From positions 62,001 through 126,000 of the forward strand of contig JAIOYI010000004.1 in assembly GCA_021741205.1 (NCBI GenBank): a stretch of 64,000 bases of DNA, given 5' to 3'. A program made the translations under genes and the position numbers. Shown here one piece after another: positions 25,026 through 32,515 of this stretch; position 1 is the stretch's first letter; every line of letters starts with the position of its first letter. A model generated the notes under the pieces. That model did not search any database. It worked only from the letters and a program-made list of their open reading frames with translations, and was not told where the DNA came from. The stretch comes from Emcibacter sp. Its GTDB lineage: Bacteria; Pseudomonadota; Alphaproteobacteria; Sphingomonadales; Emcibacteraceae.

Positions 25026-25637
25026 ATGAATAAAAATATTTTGGCTTTGGCTGTTACTGGACTATTATCCTTTTCAACTTCTGCTTTGGCAACACCAATT
25101 ATAGGTCAAGGATTGCCAACAGACAACGCAAATTTAACCGGTGGTACAGTTATTGATTTTGAAGGTGGAGCTTCGAATTCTGCCACATTGACACTTGGCA
25201 ATGTGACATTTTCTGGCGATGCCAATATTATTGTGGATGGTGATTATGCGGGTAATTATAACACCCGTGGTCGTTATCACATTACAAATTATGGTGACGT
25301 ACCTACGATGTTCCGATTTGATTTTGCCACAGCTGTAGATGCCTTTGGCTTTTTATTTGGCGCATCGGACGTGGATTGGTATCTGTCTGCCTATGATGCA
25401 AATGGCTTACTTGAAACATTAACGGTTAATCCCGTGCATGGCAGCAATGCAGGAGACTATTTTGGTATTGCCCAAAGTGGTATGACCTATGCGACGTTGA
25501 CAATTAGTGACTATGTTGACTATGTCTTTATCGATAATTTCACCTATGCAACATCAGACGTGCCAGAACCAGCCCCAGTTGCGCTTTTGGGTCTTGGTCT
25601 ACTTGGTCTTGGTCTTGCTCGGAAACGTCGCGGCTAA
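25026..25637 (+). CDS. PEP-CTERM sorting-signal protein
   Basis: A 203-residue exported protein. It has a signal peptide (I-L-A-L-A-V-T-G-L-L-S-F-S-T-S-A-L-A), a beta-rich Gly/Asp/Asn middle, and at the C-terminus V-P-E-P-A-P, a Gly/Leu transmembrane stretch and R-K-R-R-G. This is the tripartite PEP-CTERM signal that exosortase cleaves at the envelope, usually in exopolysaccharide makers. No exosortase is in this window. The start is ATG 25026 (AGAGGAAA upstream); a longer upstream frame would precede the signal peptide. A sigma-54-type promoter lies before it. The passenger domain has no recognised function. Confidence 0.85.
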   Translation: MNKNILALAVTGLLSFSTSALATPIIGQGLPTDNANLTGGTVIDFEGGASNSATLTLGNVTFSGDANIIVDGDYAGNYNTRGRYHITNYGDVPTMFRFDFATAVDAFGFLFGASDVDWYLSAYDANGLLETLTVNPVHGSNAGDYFGIAQSGMTYATLTISDYVDYVFIDNFTYATSDVPEPAPVALLGLGLLGLGLARKRRG

Positions 25638-25661
25638 TTTCAATTTGATTATGATATAAGA

Positions 25662-25694
25662 AAAGGCGGTTTCCTTATAATGGATGCCGCCTTT
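25662..25694. terminator. Bidirectional terminator
   Basis: AAAGGCGG and CCGCCTTT form a perfect eight-base stem with a 17-base loop. It lies between the convergent PEP-CTERM and eipA genes. On the minus side the stem is followed by TTCTTAT, on the plus side by CTCTTTG, so it can serve both. Confidence 0.65.
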
Positions 25695-25713
25695 CTCTTT
25701 GTGTTATTATTGA

Positions 25714-26322
25714 TTAAAAAGGTAACCAATCTCTTTTTTTGGTGAAGTGAAGATAGCCTAGATTGACGCCCGCCCGAAGTCCGACACCAACGCGGATTGG
25801 GGCAATGATGATATCACCACGTTGTTGATAATTCATCCCAACGCCACCAATATAGTAAAGGCTGCCTTCGACAGCGGGGAAGCGCTGATAAAGTTCTTCC
25901 ACATCATGAAGGTTATAGACAAGGGCGAATACCCGTGATCCATTGGCGCCAACATCAAAACCGATGCTAGGGCCTTTCCAATAAACTCTGCTGTTGCCTT
26001 CTATTTTATGAGATAAGGTGCCGTCACCATAGCGCAGTCCGACCACAAGGGCGGCACTACCCTCGGTGCCGATAATATAACCATTGGGTCTGCCGTTATC
26101 TTTGAAGGCCTTCTCGATAACCTTGGCAATGGCCTCAGATCCACCACCCAAGAAATCAGAGGCCGCATTGACAATGCTTTTTTCATCATAAGTCGTGGCA
26201 TAATTGGTTTCATCCATATTTTGCCTCACCTGTTGGGTTTCAGAGGGTTTGACCGTATTGTTACTGCATCCCATAAGAATAAGCGTAAGGGGTACGACTA
26301 AAGTTTGGAAAAATATTTTCAT
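25714..26322 (-). CDS. eipA: EipA/DUF1134 envelope lipoprotein
   Basis: A 202-residue protein with a lipoprotein signal ending L-M-G-C. The mature domain is a close match to DUF1134: A-S-D-F-L-G-G-G-S-E-A-I-A near its start, G-R-P-N-G-Y-I-I-G-T-E-G-S-A-A, W-K-G-P-S-I-G-F-D-V-G-A-N-G, and R-V-G-V-G-L-R-A-G-V-N-L-G-Y-L. Brucella EipA is a periplasmic beta-barrel protein needed for envelope integrity and virulence. The family is largely alphaproteobacterial, which supports the taxonomic placement. It ends a long minus-strand gene run. Confidence 0.88.
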   Translation of the reverse strand: MKIFFQTLVVPLTLILMGCSNNTVKPSETQQVRQNMDETNYATTYDEKSIVNAASDFLGGGSEAIAKVIEKAFKDNGRPNGYIIGTEGSAALVVGLRYGDGTLSHKIEGNSRVYWKGPSIGFDVGANGSRVFALVYNLHDVEELYQRFPAVEGSLYYIGGVGMNYQQRGDIIIAPIRVGVGLRAGVNLGYLHFTKKRDWLPF

Positions 26323-26337
26323 AGCATCCTCTATATA

Positions 26338-26535
26338 TTATTTGTTTTTCTTAGGTCTATACCACCAACGGATAAACCACATAGCAGGAAATATCCAGCC
26401 AATACCTGCTATGGCATAAAAAATCATTTGCAGGGCAATGTGACTTGGTAAAAAGGCCTCAATAAGGCGGGCTGCGATTAAAATGTATAATATCAGCCCA
26501 AAAAGTCCCAAAAAATAGCCCAATAATTTTTGCAT
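26338..26535 (-). CDS. DUF2842 small membrane protein
   Basis: A 65-residue protein beginning M-Q-K-L-L-G, with two membrane helices and a C-terminal W-F-I-R-W-W-Y-R-P-K-K basic end. This matches the alphaproteobacterial DUF2842 pattern. I prefer ATG 26535; an in-frame start at 26580 would add 15 residues that overlap the preceding small gene. Function unknown. Confidence 0.7.
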   Translation of the reverse strand: MQKLLGYFLGLFGLILYILIAARLIEAFLPSHIALQMIFYAIAGIGWIFPAMWFIRWWYRPKKNK

Positions 26536-26546
26536 TAGATTATACT

Positions 26547-26702
26547 CTATAAAATGGTTTCGACATAACGTACGAACCATATCAAAATATGAACCAGAAA
26601 ATAAGCTGCCATACCAAAGGTGACAGCGATAGCCGCAACGCGTAAATGTCCCTTTATGGATTTTAGCAGGCGCTCTAGTAAAAATTCTTTTTCATCTGTC
26701 AT
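26547..26702 (-). CDS. 51-residue single-pass membrane protein
   Basis: A short frame starting M-T-D-E-K-E-F-L-L-E-R-L-L and continuing with a basic patch (K-S-I-K-G-H-L-R) and a hydrophobic helix (V-A-A-I-A-V-T-F-G-M-A-A-Y-F-L-V-H-I-L-I-W-F). Its start overlaps the end of the Nudix gene by 11 bases and it stops 11 bases before the DUF2842 start, so it fits neatly into the operon. The charged-then-hydrophobic layout is protein-like, but no family is recognised. Confidence 0.55.
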   Translation of the reverse strand: MTDEKEFLLERLLKSIKGHLRVAAIAVTFGMAAYFLVHILIWFVRYVETIL

Positions 26703-27156
26703 TTTTAACCTGTCTGGTTAATGTTTCAAGTGCCTTGTGTATGATTTTTTCTGTTTCTATCCAAAGATTGTAATCACAAAGTTTATCTATGGGAACCCAT
26801 TTGGCATCCCTTGCATCATCCCCAGCATTTAACGTGCCAGAATGATAATAGGCACCGTAGTCTACAAGGGTATAATGATGTCTTATAGCGTTATTTTCAT
26901 CCTGATCTATATAATCAATAATGTCCAGAAAAGACAGATTTTGAATAGTAATGGCGGTTTCTTCCATCACTTCACGGCAAGCAGCCTCTATCACTGTTTC
27001 GCCAATTTCCTGCATCCCCCCAGGTATGCTCCAACTATCTGGTTTTGGGGGTTTTGACCTTTTGATCAATAGGACGCTGTCTTCTTTTATAACAACAACC
27101 CCTACACCGATATAGGGTCGGGTTGGATATTCTCTTTCTATAGTATAATGGGTCAT
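26692..27156 (-). CDS. Nudix hydrolase
   Basis: A 154-residue Nudix protein. The box reads G-G-M-Q-E-I-G-E-x7-R-E-V-M-E-E-T-A-I, so the metal-binding R-E-x2-E-E core is intact, while the usual Gly near its end is Ala. Members hydrolyse nucleoside diphosphates linked to another moiety; ADP-ribose or an NADH-like substrate is possible. ATG 27156 begins one base beyond the stop of the alpha/beta hydrolase gene; an earlier start would overlap that gene heavily. Confidence 0.85.
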   Translation of the reverse strand: MTHYTIEREYPTRPYIGVGVVVIKEDSVLLIKRSKPPKPDSWSIPGGMQEIGETVIEAACREVMEETAITIQNLSFLDIIDYIDQDENNAIRHHYTLVDYGAYYHSGTLNAGDDARDAKWVPIDKLCDYNLWIETEKIIHKALETLTRQVKNDR

Positions 27157-27157
27157 A

Positions 27158-28027
27158 TTATAGCGGGCCAATAAAATTGGTGATTTCCTGTATACTAATG
27201 GCTTCATTCAGGTCGGGGGCATGGCCTCGATTGGGCACGGTAACTTGGGCGAATTTTGGGTGATCTATCGCCATTTTATAAACCGTTTCACGAGATAATA
27301 TATCACTATTCTCACCCCGCAATATCATGATAGGGATATCTTGCAGGCTATTCCATACTGGCCAAAGATCCACAGGCTCCACATTCTCACTATTTTCCTT
27401 CATAGCCATTCCAATGGCGGGATCATAATCCATAATTATGGTGCCGTCATCTTGCTCACGGAAAGAATTACGGGTGAAAATTTCCCAATCCTCGTCAGTA
27501 TAGTCAGGAAATAAAAAACCACTGACAATTTTTATGCCATTTATGGTCTGTTGCCAATTTTGCAGAATAACTTTGTTGCCAACATATTTGGCAATGCGGT
27601 CCAATCCGCTCGGGTCAATTTCAGGCCCGATATCATTCAATATTATGGCCTTAAATATGTCTGGCTTAAAGGCGCCAAGCATCATGGAAATAAGCCCACC
27701 CATAGATGTCCCCACCGCAATCACTTGATTAATTTTTTCATGACCTAGAAAGGTCATAATATCCTGAACATAAACGGGAATTTGATAATTCTGGTAATTT
27801 TTGTCATAATCAGACCGTCCCCGTCCTCGGATATCAAGGCAAAAGACTTGCCGATCCGTAGAAAAATAACGGGCAAATTTATCAAAATCTTTTGAATTAC
27901 GGGTCAGACCATGCAGGCATAATAGAGGGGTTTTAAGGAAATTTTTTTGACCATATACTCGGTAATAAAGTTTTAAATTATCCTGACTTATGTAATATTT
28001 TTCTTGAAAAGATAGTTGTTGGTACAT
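27158..28027 (-). CDS. Alpha/beta hydrolase
   Basis: A 289-residue alpha/beta hydrolase. The oxyanion region is L-C-L-H-G-L-T-R-N, the nucleophile elbow G-T-S-M-G-G, a candidate acid lies in R-G-E-N-S-D, and the final His in N-R-G-H-A-P-D. The fold covers esterases, lipases and C-C hydrolases; the substrate is unknown. It lies 10 bases after the FAD-linked dehydrogenase and one base before the Nudix gene. Confidence 0.85.
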   Translation of the reverse strand: MYQQLSFQEKYYISQDNLKLYYRVYGQKNFLKTPLLCLHGLTRNSKDFDKFARYFSTDRQVFCLDIRGRGRSDYDKNYQNYQIPVYVQDIMTFLGHEKINQVIAVGTSMGGLISMMLGAFKPDIFKAIILNDIGPEIDPSGLDRIAKYVGNKVILQNWQQTINGIKIVSGFLFPDYTDEDWEIFTRNSFREQDDGTIIMDYDPAIGMAMKENSENVEPVDLWPVWNSLQDIPIMILRGENSDILSRETVYKMAIDHPKFAQVTVPNRGHAPDLNEAISIQEITNFIGPL

Positions 28028-28037
28028 TTTCTGAGGC

Positions 28038-29465
28038 CTATTTTTTTAAAATGACATTAGGGTTCATAATCATATCAGGATCAAGGCTATTTTTTATTTT
28101 TCGCATCATATCCAATTCAATTTTTGATTTGTAGCGTTCCATATCATCAATTTTGAGCCGTCCAATACCATGTTCGGCACTGAAACTGCCGTTATATTCC
28201 TTAACCAGATCATGGACATGATGGTTGAGATGTTCCCATTTATCCAGAAATTCTGCCTTGTCCATGGTGATGGGTTGACTGATGTTATAATGAAGATTGC
28301 CGTCCCCCAGATGACCAAAGGGAACGGGGCGTGCCGAAGGGATTACTTTTTCCACAACAGCACCCGACTTGATTAAAAATTCGGGAATAGCAGATATTGG
28401 TAGGGATATGTCATGTTTTATACTGCCACCTTCATATTTTTGGGCATCAGACAAATGTTCCCTTAACCGCCATAATTGAGCGCTCTCTGTTTCGTTTTTG
28501 GCAATGACACCGTCCAGTACTAACCCCTTATCCATGGCCGACGATAATATATGCTCCATAACCTGTTCAAGATTAAGCAGGTCACGACCAAGCGATGATG
28601 TGCATTCCAGCAGGATGTACCAGTCATAGGATGTCTCAAGAGGATCACGATTGTTCGGAATATGGCGGATTACAATGTCTAGACCAAGACGGGGTATGAT
28701 TTCAAAGGCGGTAATCATATTGCCACTAATACGGCGGGCGAGGGTTAAAAAATCAACTGCGGCCTTGGGGTCTTTTACCGCCACAAAGGCGGTTTGTTTT
28801 TCGTGGGGATAGGGAAATAGTTTAAGGGTCGCCGCTGTGATAATCCCCAATGTTCCCTCAGCCCCAATAAAAAGCTGTTTTAAGTCATAGCCTGTATTAT
28901 TCTTGCGCAAGCCATTGAGCCCATGCCAAATATCGCCGTTCGGTAGCACAACCTCAAGACCAAGGACGAGATTTCTCATATTGCCGTAATGCAGCACATT
29001 AACGCCCCCCGCATTGGTGGAAAGATTACCCCCAATCATGCAAGAGCCTTCTGCGGCGAGGCTTAAGGGGAATAAACAGTCCACTTCTTTTGCCTGTTCT
29101 TGAATATGGGCGAGAATACAGCCCGCCTCCACGGTCACGGTCTGGTTGTCGATGTTTACTTCACGAATGTGGCTGAGCCGTCTAAGGCTTATGAGGATTT
29201 CATCACCTGCGCTTGAGGGAATTCCTCCGCCCACAAGTCCGCTATTGCCGCCTTGGGGGACAATAGGTATTTTATGTTGTGCGCAGTAACGGACAATTTC
29301 AGAAACCTGATCGCGATTTTCTGGCAGCAGAATTAAATCCGTATGGCCTTTGAATTTATCACGTGGCTCTTCAAGAAAAGATTGCATATTTGATGGATTA
29401 TCAATCCAGCCTTTGGAGCCCGCAATTTCTTTGAGTTTTTCAATATGGGTGGGATTTATGGTCAT
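28038..29465 (-). CDS. FAD-linked D-2-hydroxyacid dehydrogenase
   Basis: A 475-residue VAO-type flavoprotein of the GlcD / D-lactate / D-2-hydroxyglutarate dehydrogenase group. The FAD-binding half shows P-Q-G-G-N-S-G-L-V-G-G and N-L-S-T-N-A-G-G; the C-terminal half shows G-H-L-G-D-G-N-L-H-Y-N and S-A-E-H-G-I-G. Members oxidise a D-2-hydroxyacid and pass electrons to quinone, cytochrome or ETF. The substrate cannot be set from sequence. Its start overlaps the tsaC stop by four bases (ATGA). Confidence 0.87.
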   Translation of the reverse strand: MTINPTHIEKLKEIAGSKGWIDNPSNMQSFLEEPRDKFKGHTDLILLPENRDQVSEIVRYCAQHKIPIVPQGGNSGLVGGGIPSSAGDEILISLRRLSHIREVNIDNQTVTVEAGCILAHIQEQAKEVDCLFPLSLAAEGSCMIGGNLSTNAGGVNVLHYGNMRNLVLGLEVVLPNGDIWHGLNGLRKNNTGYDLKQLFIGAEGTLGIITAATLKLFPYPHEKQTAFVAVKDPKAAVDFLTLARRISGNMITAFEIIPRLGLDIVIRHIPNNRDPLETSYDWYILLECTSSLGRDLLNLEQVMEHILSSAMDKGLVLDGVIAKNETESAQLWRLREHLSDAQKYEGGSIKHDISLPISAIPEFLIKSGAVVEKVIPSARPVPFGHLGDGNLHYNISQPITMDKAEFLDKWEHLNHHVHDLVKEYNGSFSAEHGIGRLKIDDMERYKSKIELDMMRKIKNSLDPDMIMNPNVILKK

Positions 29466-30472
29466 AATATTTCTTGTATCTCATCCGTTGCGGCGGCGCG
29501 CTGAAGCCTGTCATTTATTGCGACGCCCAGTCCCTTATTTGGAATGGGGCTTACGGCAATGGTTGTACATCCCGTATCATCCAGTTCATGGAGCATGGAA
29601 AATAAATTTGAGGCCGCTTCCAGAAGGCTGCCTTTGGGGCTTAAATTACGCATGATTTTGGCTTCTTTTGGATAAAGACTGCCAAAAGCGAGCAGGGCTT
29701 CACCCGCTTGGACGGCTTCTGCATTAAGCCTAACCTTCGTTTTTGGGGCATAATGGCTGACAAGTTGCCCGGGCGCTGTTGGGTTTTGAGCATTTTCAAA
29801 CGCCATTACCCGAAGACCAGTAAGATTTTCTATGTCGCGTTCTGTGATATTACCAGGGCGTAATAGCCGGATCTCACTGCCCCAAACTTGGGCTATGGTC
29901 GATTCTATGCCATTCCGACAAGCACCGCCATCTAATATCATCGCAAGCTTTGAGGAGAGATCACGGGCCACATGTTCGGGTCGTGTGGGGCTCAGCCTTC
30001 CAGAGATATTGGCACTTGGGGCTGCTATGGGATATTTGAAATGGTCCAGCAATTGTCTTGCCACGGGATGTTCTGGCACCCTTATTGCCACCGTATCAAG
30101 ACCCGCAGAAACAAGTTTGGATAATATGCTGTCTGGTTTTTTCTTGAGAACCAATGTGAAAGGACCCGGCCAAAAGGCCTTGGCCAGTTTGCGGGATATA
30201 ATATCAAATTCCACATATTTCTCAGCCTCCTCCAAGGAGGATACATGAATAATAAGGGGATTGAAATTTGGTCTTTTCTTGGCTTCAAATATAGCGGCGA
30301 CGGCTGTGTCATTGGTGGCGTCTGCGCCCAGGCCATAAACCGTTTCGGTGGGAAAAGAGATTAATTTTCCCTGTAAGAGATATTTAACCGCCAGATGATA
30401 ATTGGATAAGTTTGGCGGCATAATTTTTTTATATAACTCTTCGGTCTTGGTTTTTTTATTTTCACTATGCAT
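29462..30472 (-). CDS. tsaC: Threonylcarbamoyl-AMP synthase (Sua5/TsaC)
   Basis: A 336-residue Sua5-type protein: the YrdC domain (G-K-L-I-S-F-P-T-E-T-V-Y-G-L-G, K-R-P-x-F-N-P-L-I-I-H, P-S-A-N-I-S-G) plus the extra C-terminal Sua5 domain after about residue 220 (A-P-G-Q-L-V-S-H-Y-A-P). It makes threonylcarbamoyl-AMP for the t6A modification of tRNA. The first ~17 residues are charged and could be dispensable; M at 30421 is the alternative start. It heads the minus-strand run down to eipA. Confidence 0.92.
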   Translation of the reverse strand: MHSENKKTKTEELYKKIMPPNLSNYHLAVKYLLQGKLISFPTETVYGLGADATNDTAVAAIFEAKKRPNFNPLIIHVSSLEEAEKYVEFDIISRKLAKAFWPGPFTLVLKKKPDSILSKLVSAGLDTVAIRVPEHPVARQLLDHFKYPIAAPSANISGRLSPTRPEHVARDLSSKLAMILDGGACRNGIESTIAQVWGSEIRLLRPGNITERDIENLTGLRVMAFENAQNPTAPGQLVSHYAPKTKVRLNAEAVQAGEALLAFGSLYPKEAKIMRNLSPKGSLLEAASNLFSMLHELDDTGCTTIAVSPIPNKGLGVAINDRLQRAAATDEIQEIL

Positions 30473-30549
30473 TTTTGGGTGTTGTTGCTCTTTAAATGTC
30501 TTTGCTATAATGCGCTTGTCTTCGCCTGTTCATTCCTGTAAGTTTAATT

Positions 30550-30567
30550 TTAAAACGATTGTTTTAA
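30550..30567. promoter_or_regulatory. PsrA-like palindrome before the fatty-acid oxidation genes
   Basis: TTAAAAC-GATT-GTTTTAA is a perfect inverted repeat with seven-base arms. The core AAAC-N4-GTTT resembles sites of PsrA-type TetR regulators, which control fatty-acid oxidation. It lies 95 bases before the acyl-CoA dehydrogenase start and 78 bases from the divergent tsaC start. Confidence 0.5.
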
Positions 30568-30661
30568 TTTTACATATTTAAAAGAATATTATCAGATTAA
30601 ATTTATAATAGCATATTGATAAATTTACGACCTAAATAAAGAAAAAAAATAGGAGTCTGCC

Positions 30662-32455
30662 TTGGTTGAATATATTGCCCCAACCCGTGAAATGAAATTT
30701 GTGCTGAATGATATTATTGATATATCGGAAATCTCGCAAATCGATCGATTTGAGGATGCAACGCCTGATATTATTGATGCGGTGTTGGAGGAGGCGGGAA
30801 AATTTTGCGGTGATATATTATCGCCCCTGAATGTGGTGGGGGATACACAAGGTGCCCGCTTGACTGATGACGGGGTTAAGCCTGCTCCAGGCTTTAAAGA
30901 GGCCTATATATCTTATGCGGAAAATGGTTGGACGAGTGTTGCGGGCGATGTGAATTACGGCGGGCAGGGTTTGCCCATTACTTTGGCCTCGGCTGTCTAT
31001 GAATTTGTTGATGCTGCCAACATGGCGTTTAGTTTGAATGCCATGTTAACCACGGGTGCTATTGAATCTATTTTGGCACATGGCTCAGAGGAACAAAAAA
31101 ACACTTATTTGGAAAAAATGATTTCTGGTCAATGGGCAGGTTCCATGAATTTGACGGAACCTCATGCGGGAACAGATGTGGGCGCACTTCGTACCAAGGC
31201 CGAACCTTTAGGGGACGGCACCTACCTCATTAGCGGTCAGAAGATATTCATCACATGGGGTGATCATGATATGACGGAAAATATCATTCATCTTGTGTTG
31301 GCGAGAACCCCTGGAAGCCCAGAGGGGACACGGGGAATATCGCTTTTTATTGTACCGAAATTTCTGGTGAATGAAGATGGGAGCCTCGGGGCACGTAATG
31401 ATGCAAAATGTGTTTCTCTGGAACATAAGCTTGGCATCCACGGCAGCCCAACCTGTGTTATGGCTTATGGAGAAGAAGGAAAATGTGTCGGTTATATGAT
31501 CGGTGGTGAAAATAAGGGCATGGCGGCCATGTTTACCATGATGAATAATGCGCGACTTAATGTGGGTATTCAGGGTGTGGCGTGCGCTGAGCGGGCTTGG
31601 CAAATGGCGGTCCTCTATGCCAAGGAAAGAGTTCAGGGTGTGGCTGTTGGGGCAACAAAACCGGGGCCTAGTGCCATTATTGAACATGCCGATGTGCGCC
31701 GCATGCTGATGACCATAAAATCCACGACCGAGGCGGCACGCGCCATAACCATGTTAAATGCCAAGGCACTTGATATGGGGGAACATCATGCTGATGCAGA
31801 GGTGCGGGAAAAATATAAGGGACTTGCGGATTTATTAACCCCTCTGTCCAAGGCCTATGGGTCGGATATTGGGGTCGAAAATGCATCGCTTGCCCTTCAA
31901 ATTCATGGGGGAATGGGTTTTATTGAGGAAACAGGAATTGCCCAGATTTATCGGGATTCAAGGATAAATCCTATTTATGAGGGAACGAATGGGGTGCAGG
32001 CCATGGATCTTGTGGGACGGAAATTATCTATGGCAGGCGGTAAGCATTGGCGATCATTTCTGGCCGAAATTGATTCATTTTGTGATGATTTACCTAATTC
32101 ACAAGAATTTAAATCTATTGGCAAAAATTTAAAGATAGCTGTGATGACAACAATGGATTGTGCCGAATGGATCTTGGCGCAGCATGTGAATAATATGCGT
32201 TCTGCCCTTGCGGGGTCTTCCCCCTTCTTGCGTCTTTTTAGTGTGACGGTCGGGGCCTATCTTTTGGCCAAGGGGGCGAGGGCGGCTCGTACTCGTCTGG
32301 ATAATAATGATCAGGATAAAGTTTTCCTAGAATCAAAAATTATCACTTGCCGTTTTTATGTGGAACAAATTATACCTCCATGCATTGGGCTTAAAGATAG
32401 CATTTTAGCCGGGGATGATTTGTTTTTTGCGATAGAATCAGAAAATATGGCGTAA
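30662..32455 (+). CDS. Long acyl-CoA dehydrogenase (FadE-like)
   Basis: A 597-residue acyl-CoA dehydrogenase of the long type, with an N-terminal extension (Y-I-A-P-T-R-E-M-K-F-V-L-N-D) and an extra C-terminal helical domain. The core shows N-L-T-E-P-H-A-G-T-D-V-G, Q-I-H-G-G-M-G-F and Y-E-G-T-N-G-V-Q-A. It oxidises longer acyl-CoA to enoyl-CoA. The start is TTG with AGGAG seven bases upstream, and the family N-terminus begins there. An acyl-CoA ligase follows, consistent with a fatty-acid activation and oxidation unit. Confidence 0.9.
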   Translation: MVEYIAPTREMKFVLNDIIDISEISQIDRFEDATPDIIDAVLEEAGKFCGDILSPLNVVGDTQGARLTDDGVKPAPGFKEAYISYAENGWTSVAGDVNYGGQGLPITLASAVYEFVDAANMAFSLNAMLTTGAIESILAHGSEEQKNTYLEKMISGQWAGSMNLTEPHAGTDVGALRTKAEPLGDGTYLISGQKIFITWGDHDMTENIIHLVLARTPGSPEGTRGISLFIVPKFLVNEDGSLGARNDAKCVSLEHKLGIHGSPTCVMAYGEEGKCVGYMIGGENKGMAAMFTMMNNARLNVGIQGVACAERAWQMAVLYAKERVQGVAVGATKPGPSAIIEHADVRRMLMTIKSTTEAARAITMLNAKALDMGEHHADAEVREKYKGLADLLTPLSKAYGSDIGVENASLALQIHGGMGFIEETGIAQIYRDSRINPIYEGTNGVQAMDLVGRKLSMAGGKHWRSFLAEIDSFCDDLPNSQEFKSIGKNLKIAVMTTMDCAEWILAQHVNNMRSALAGSSPFLRLFSVTVGAYLLAKGARAARTRLDNNDQDKVFLESKIITCRFYVEQIIPPCIGLKDSILAGDDLFFAIESENMA

Positions 32456-32515
32456 CAAATTTATTTTTATGATAACTTAATGAAAAATATTAAGTCATAA
32501 GAGTGGAATTATGGA

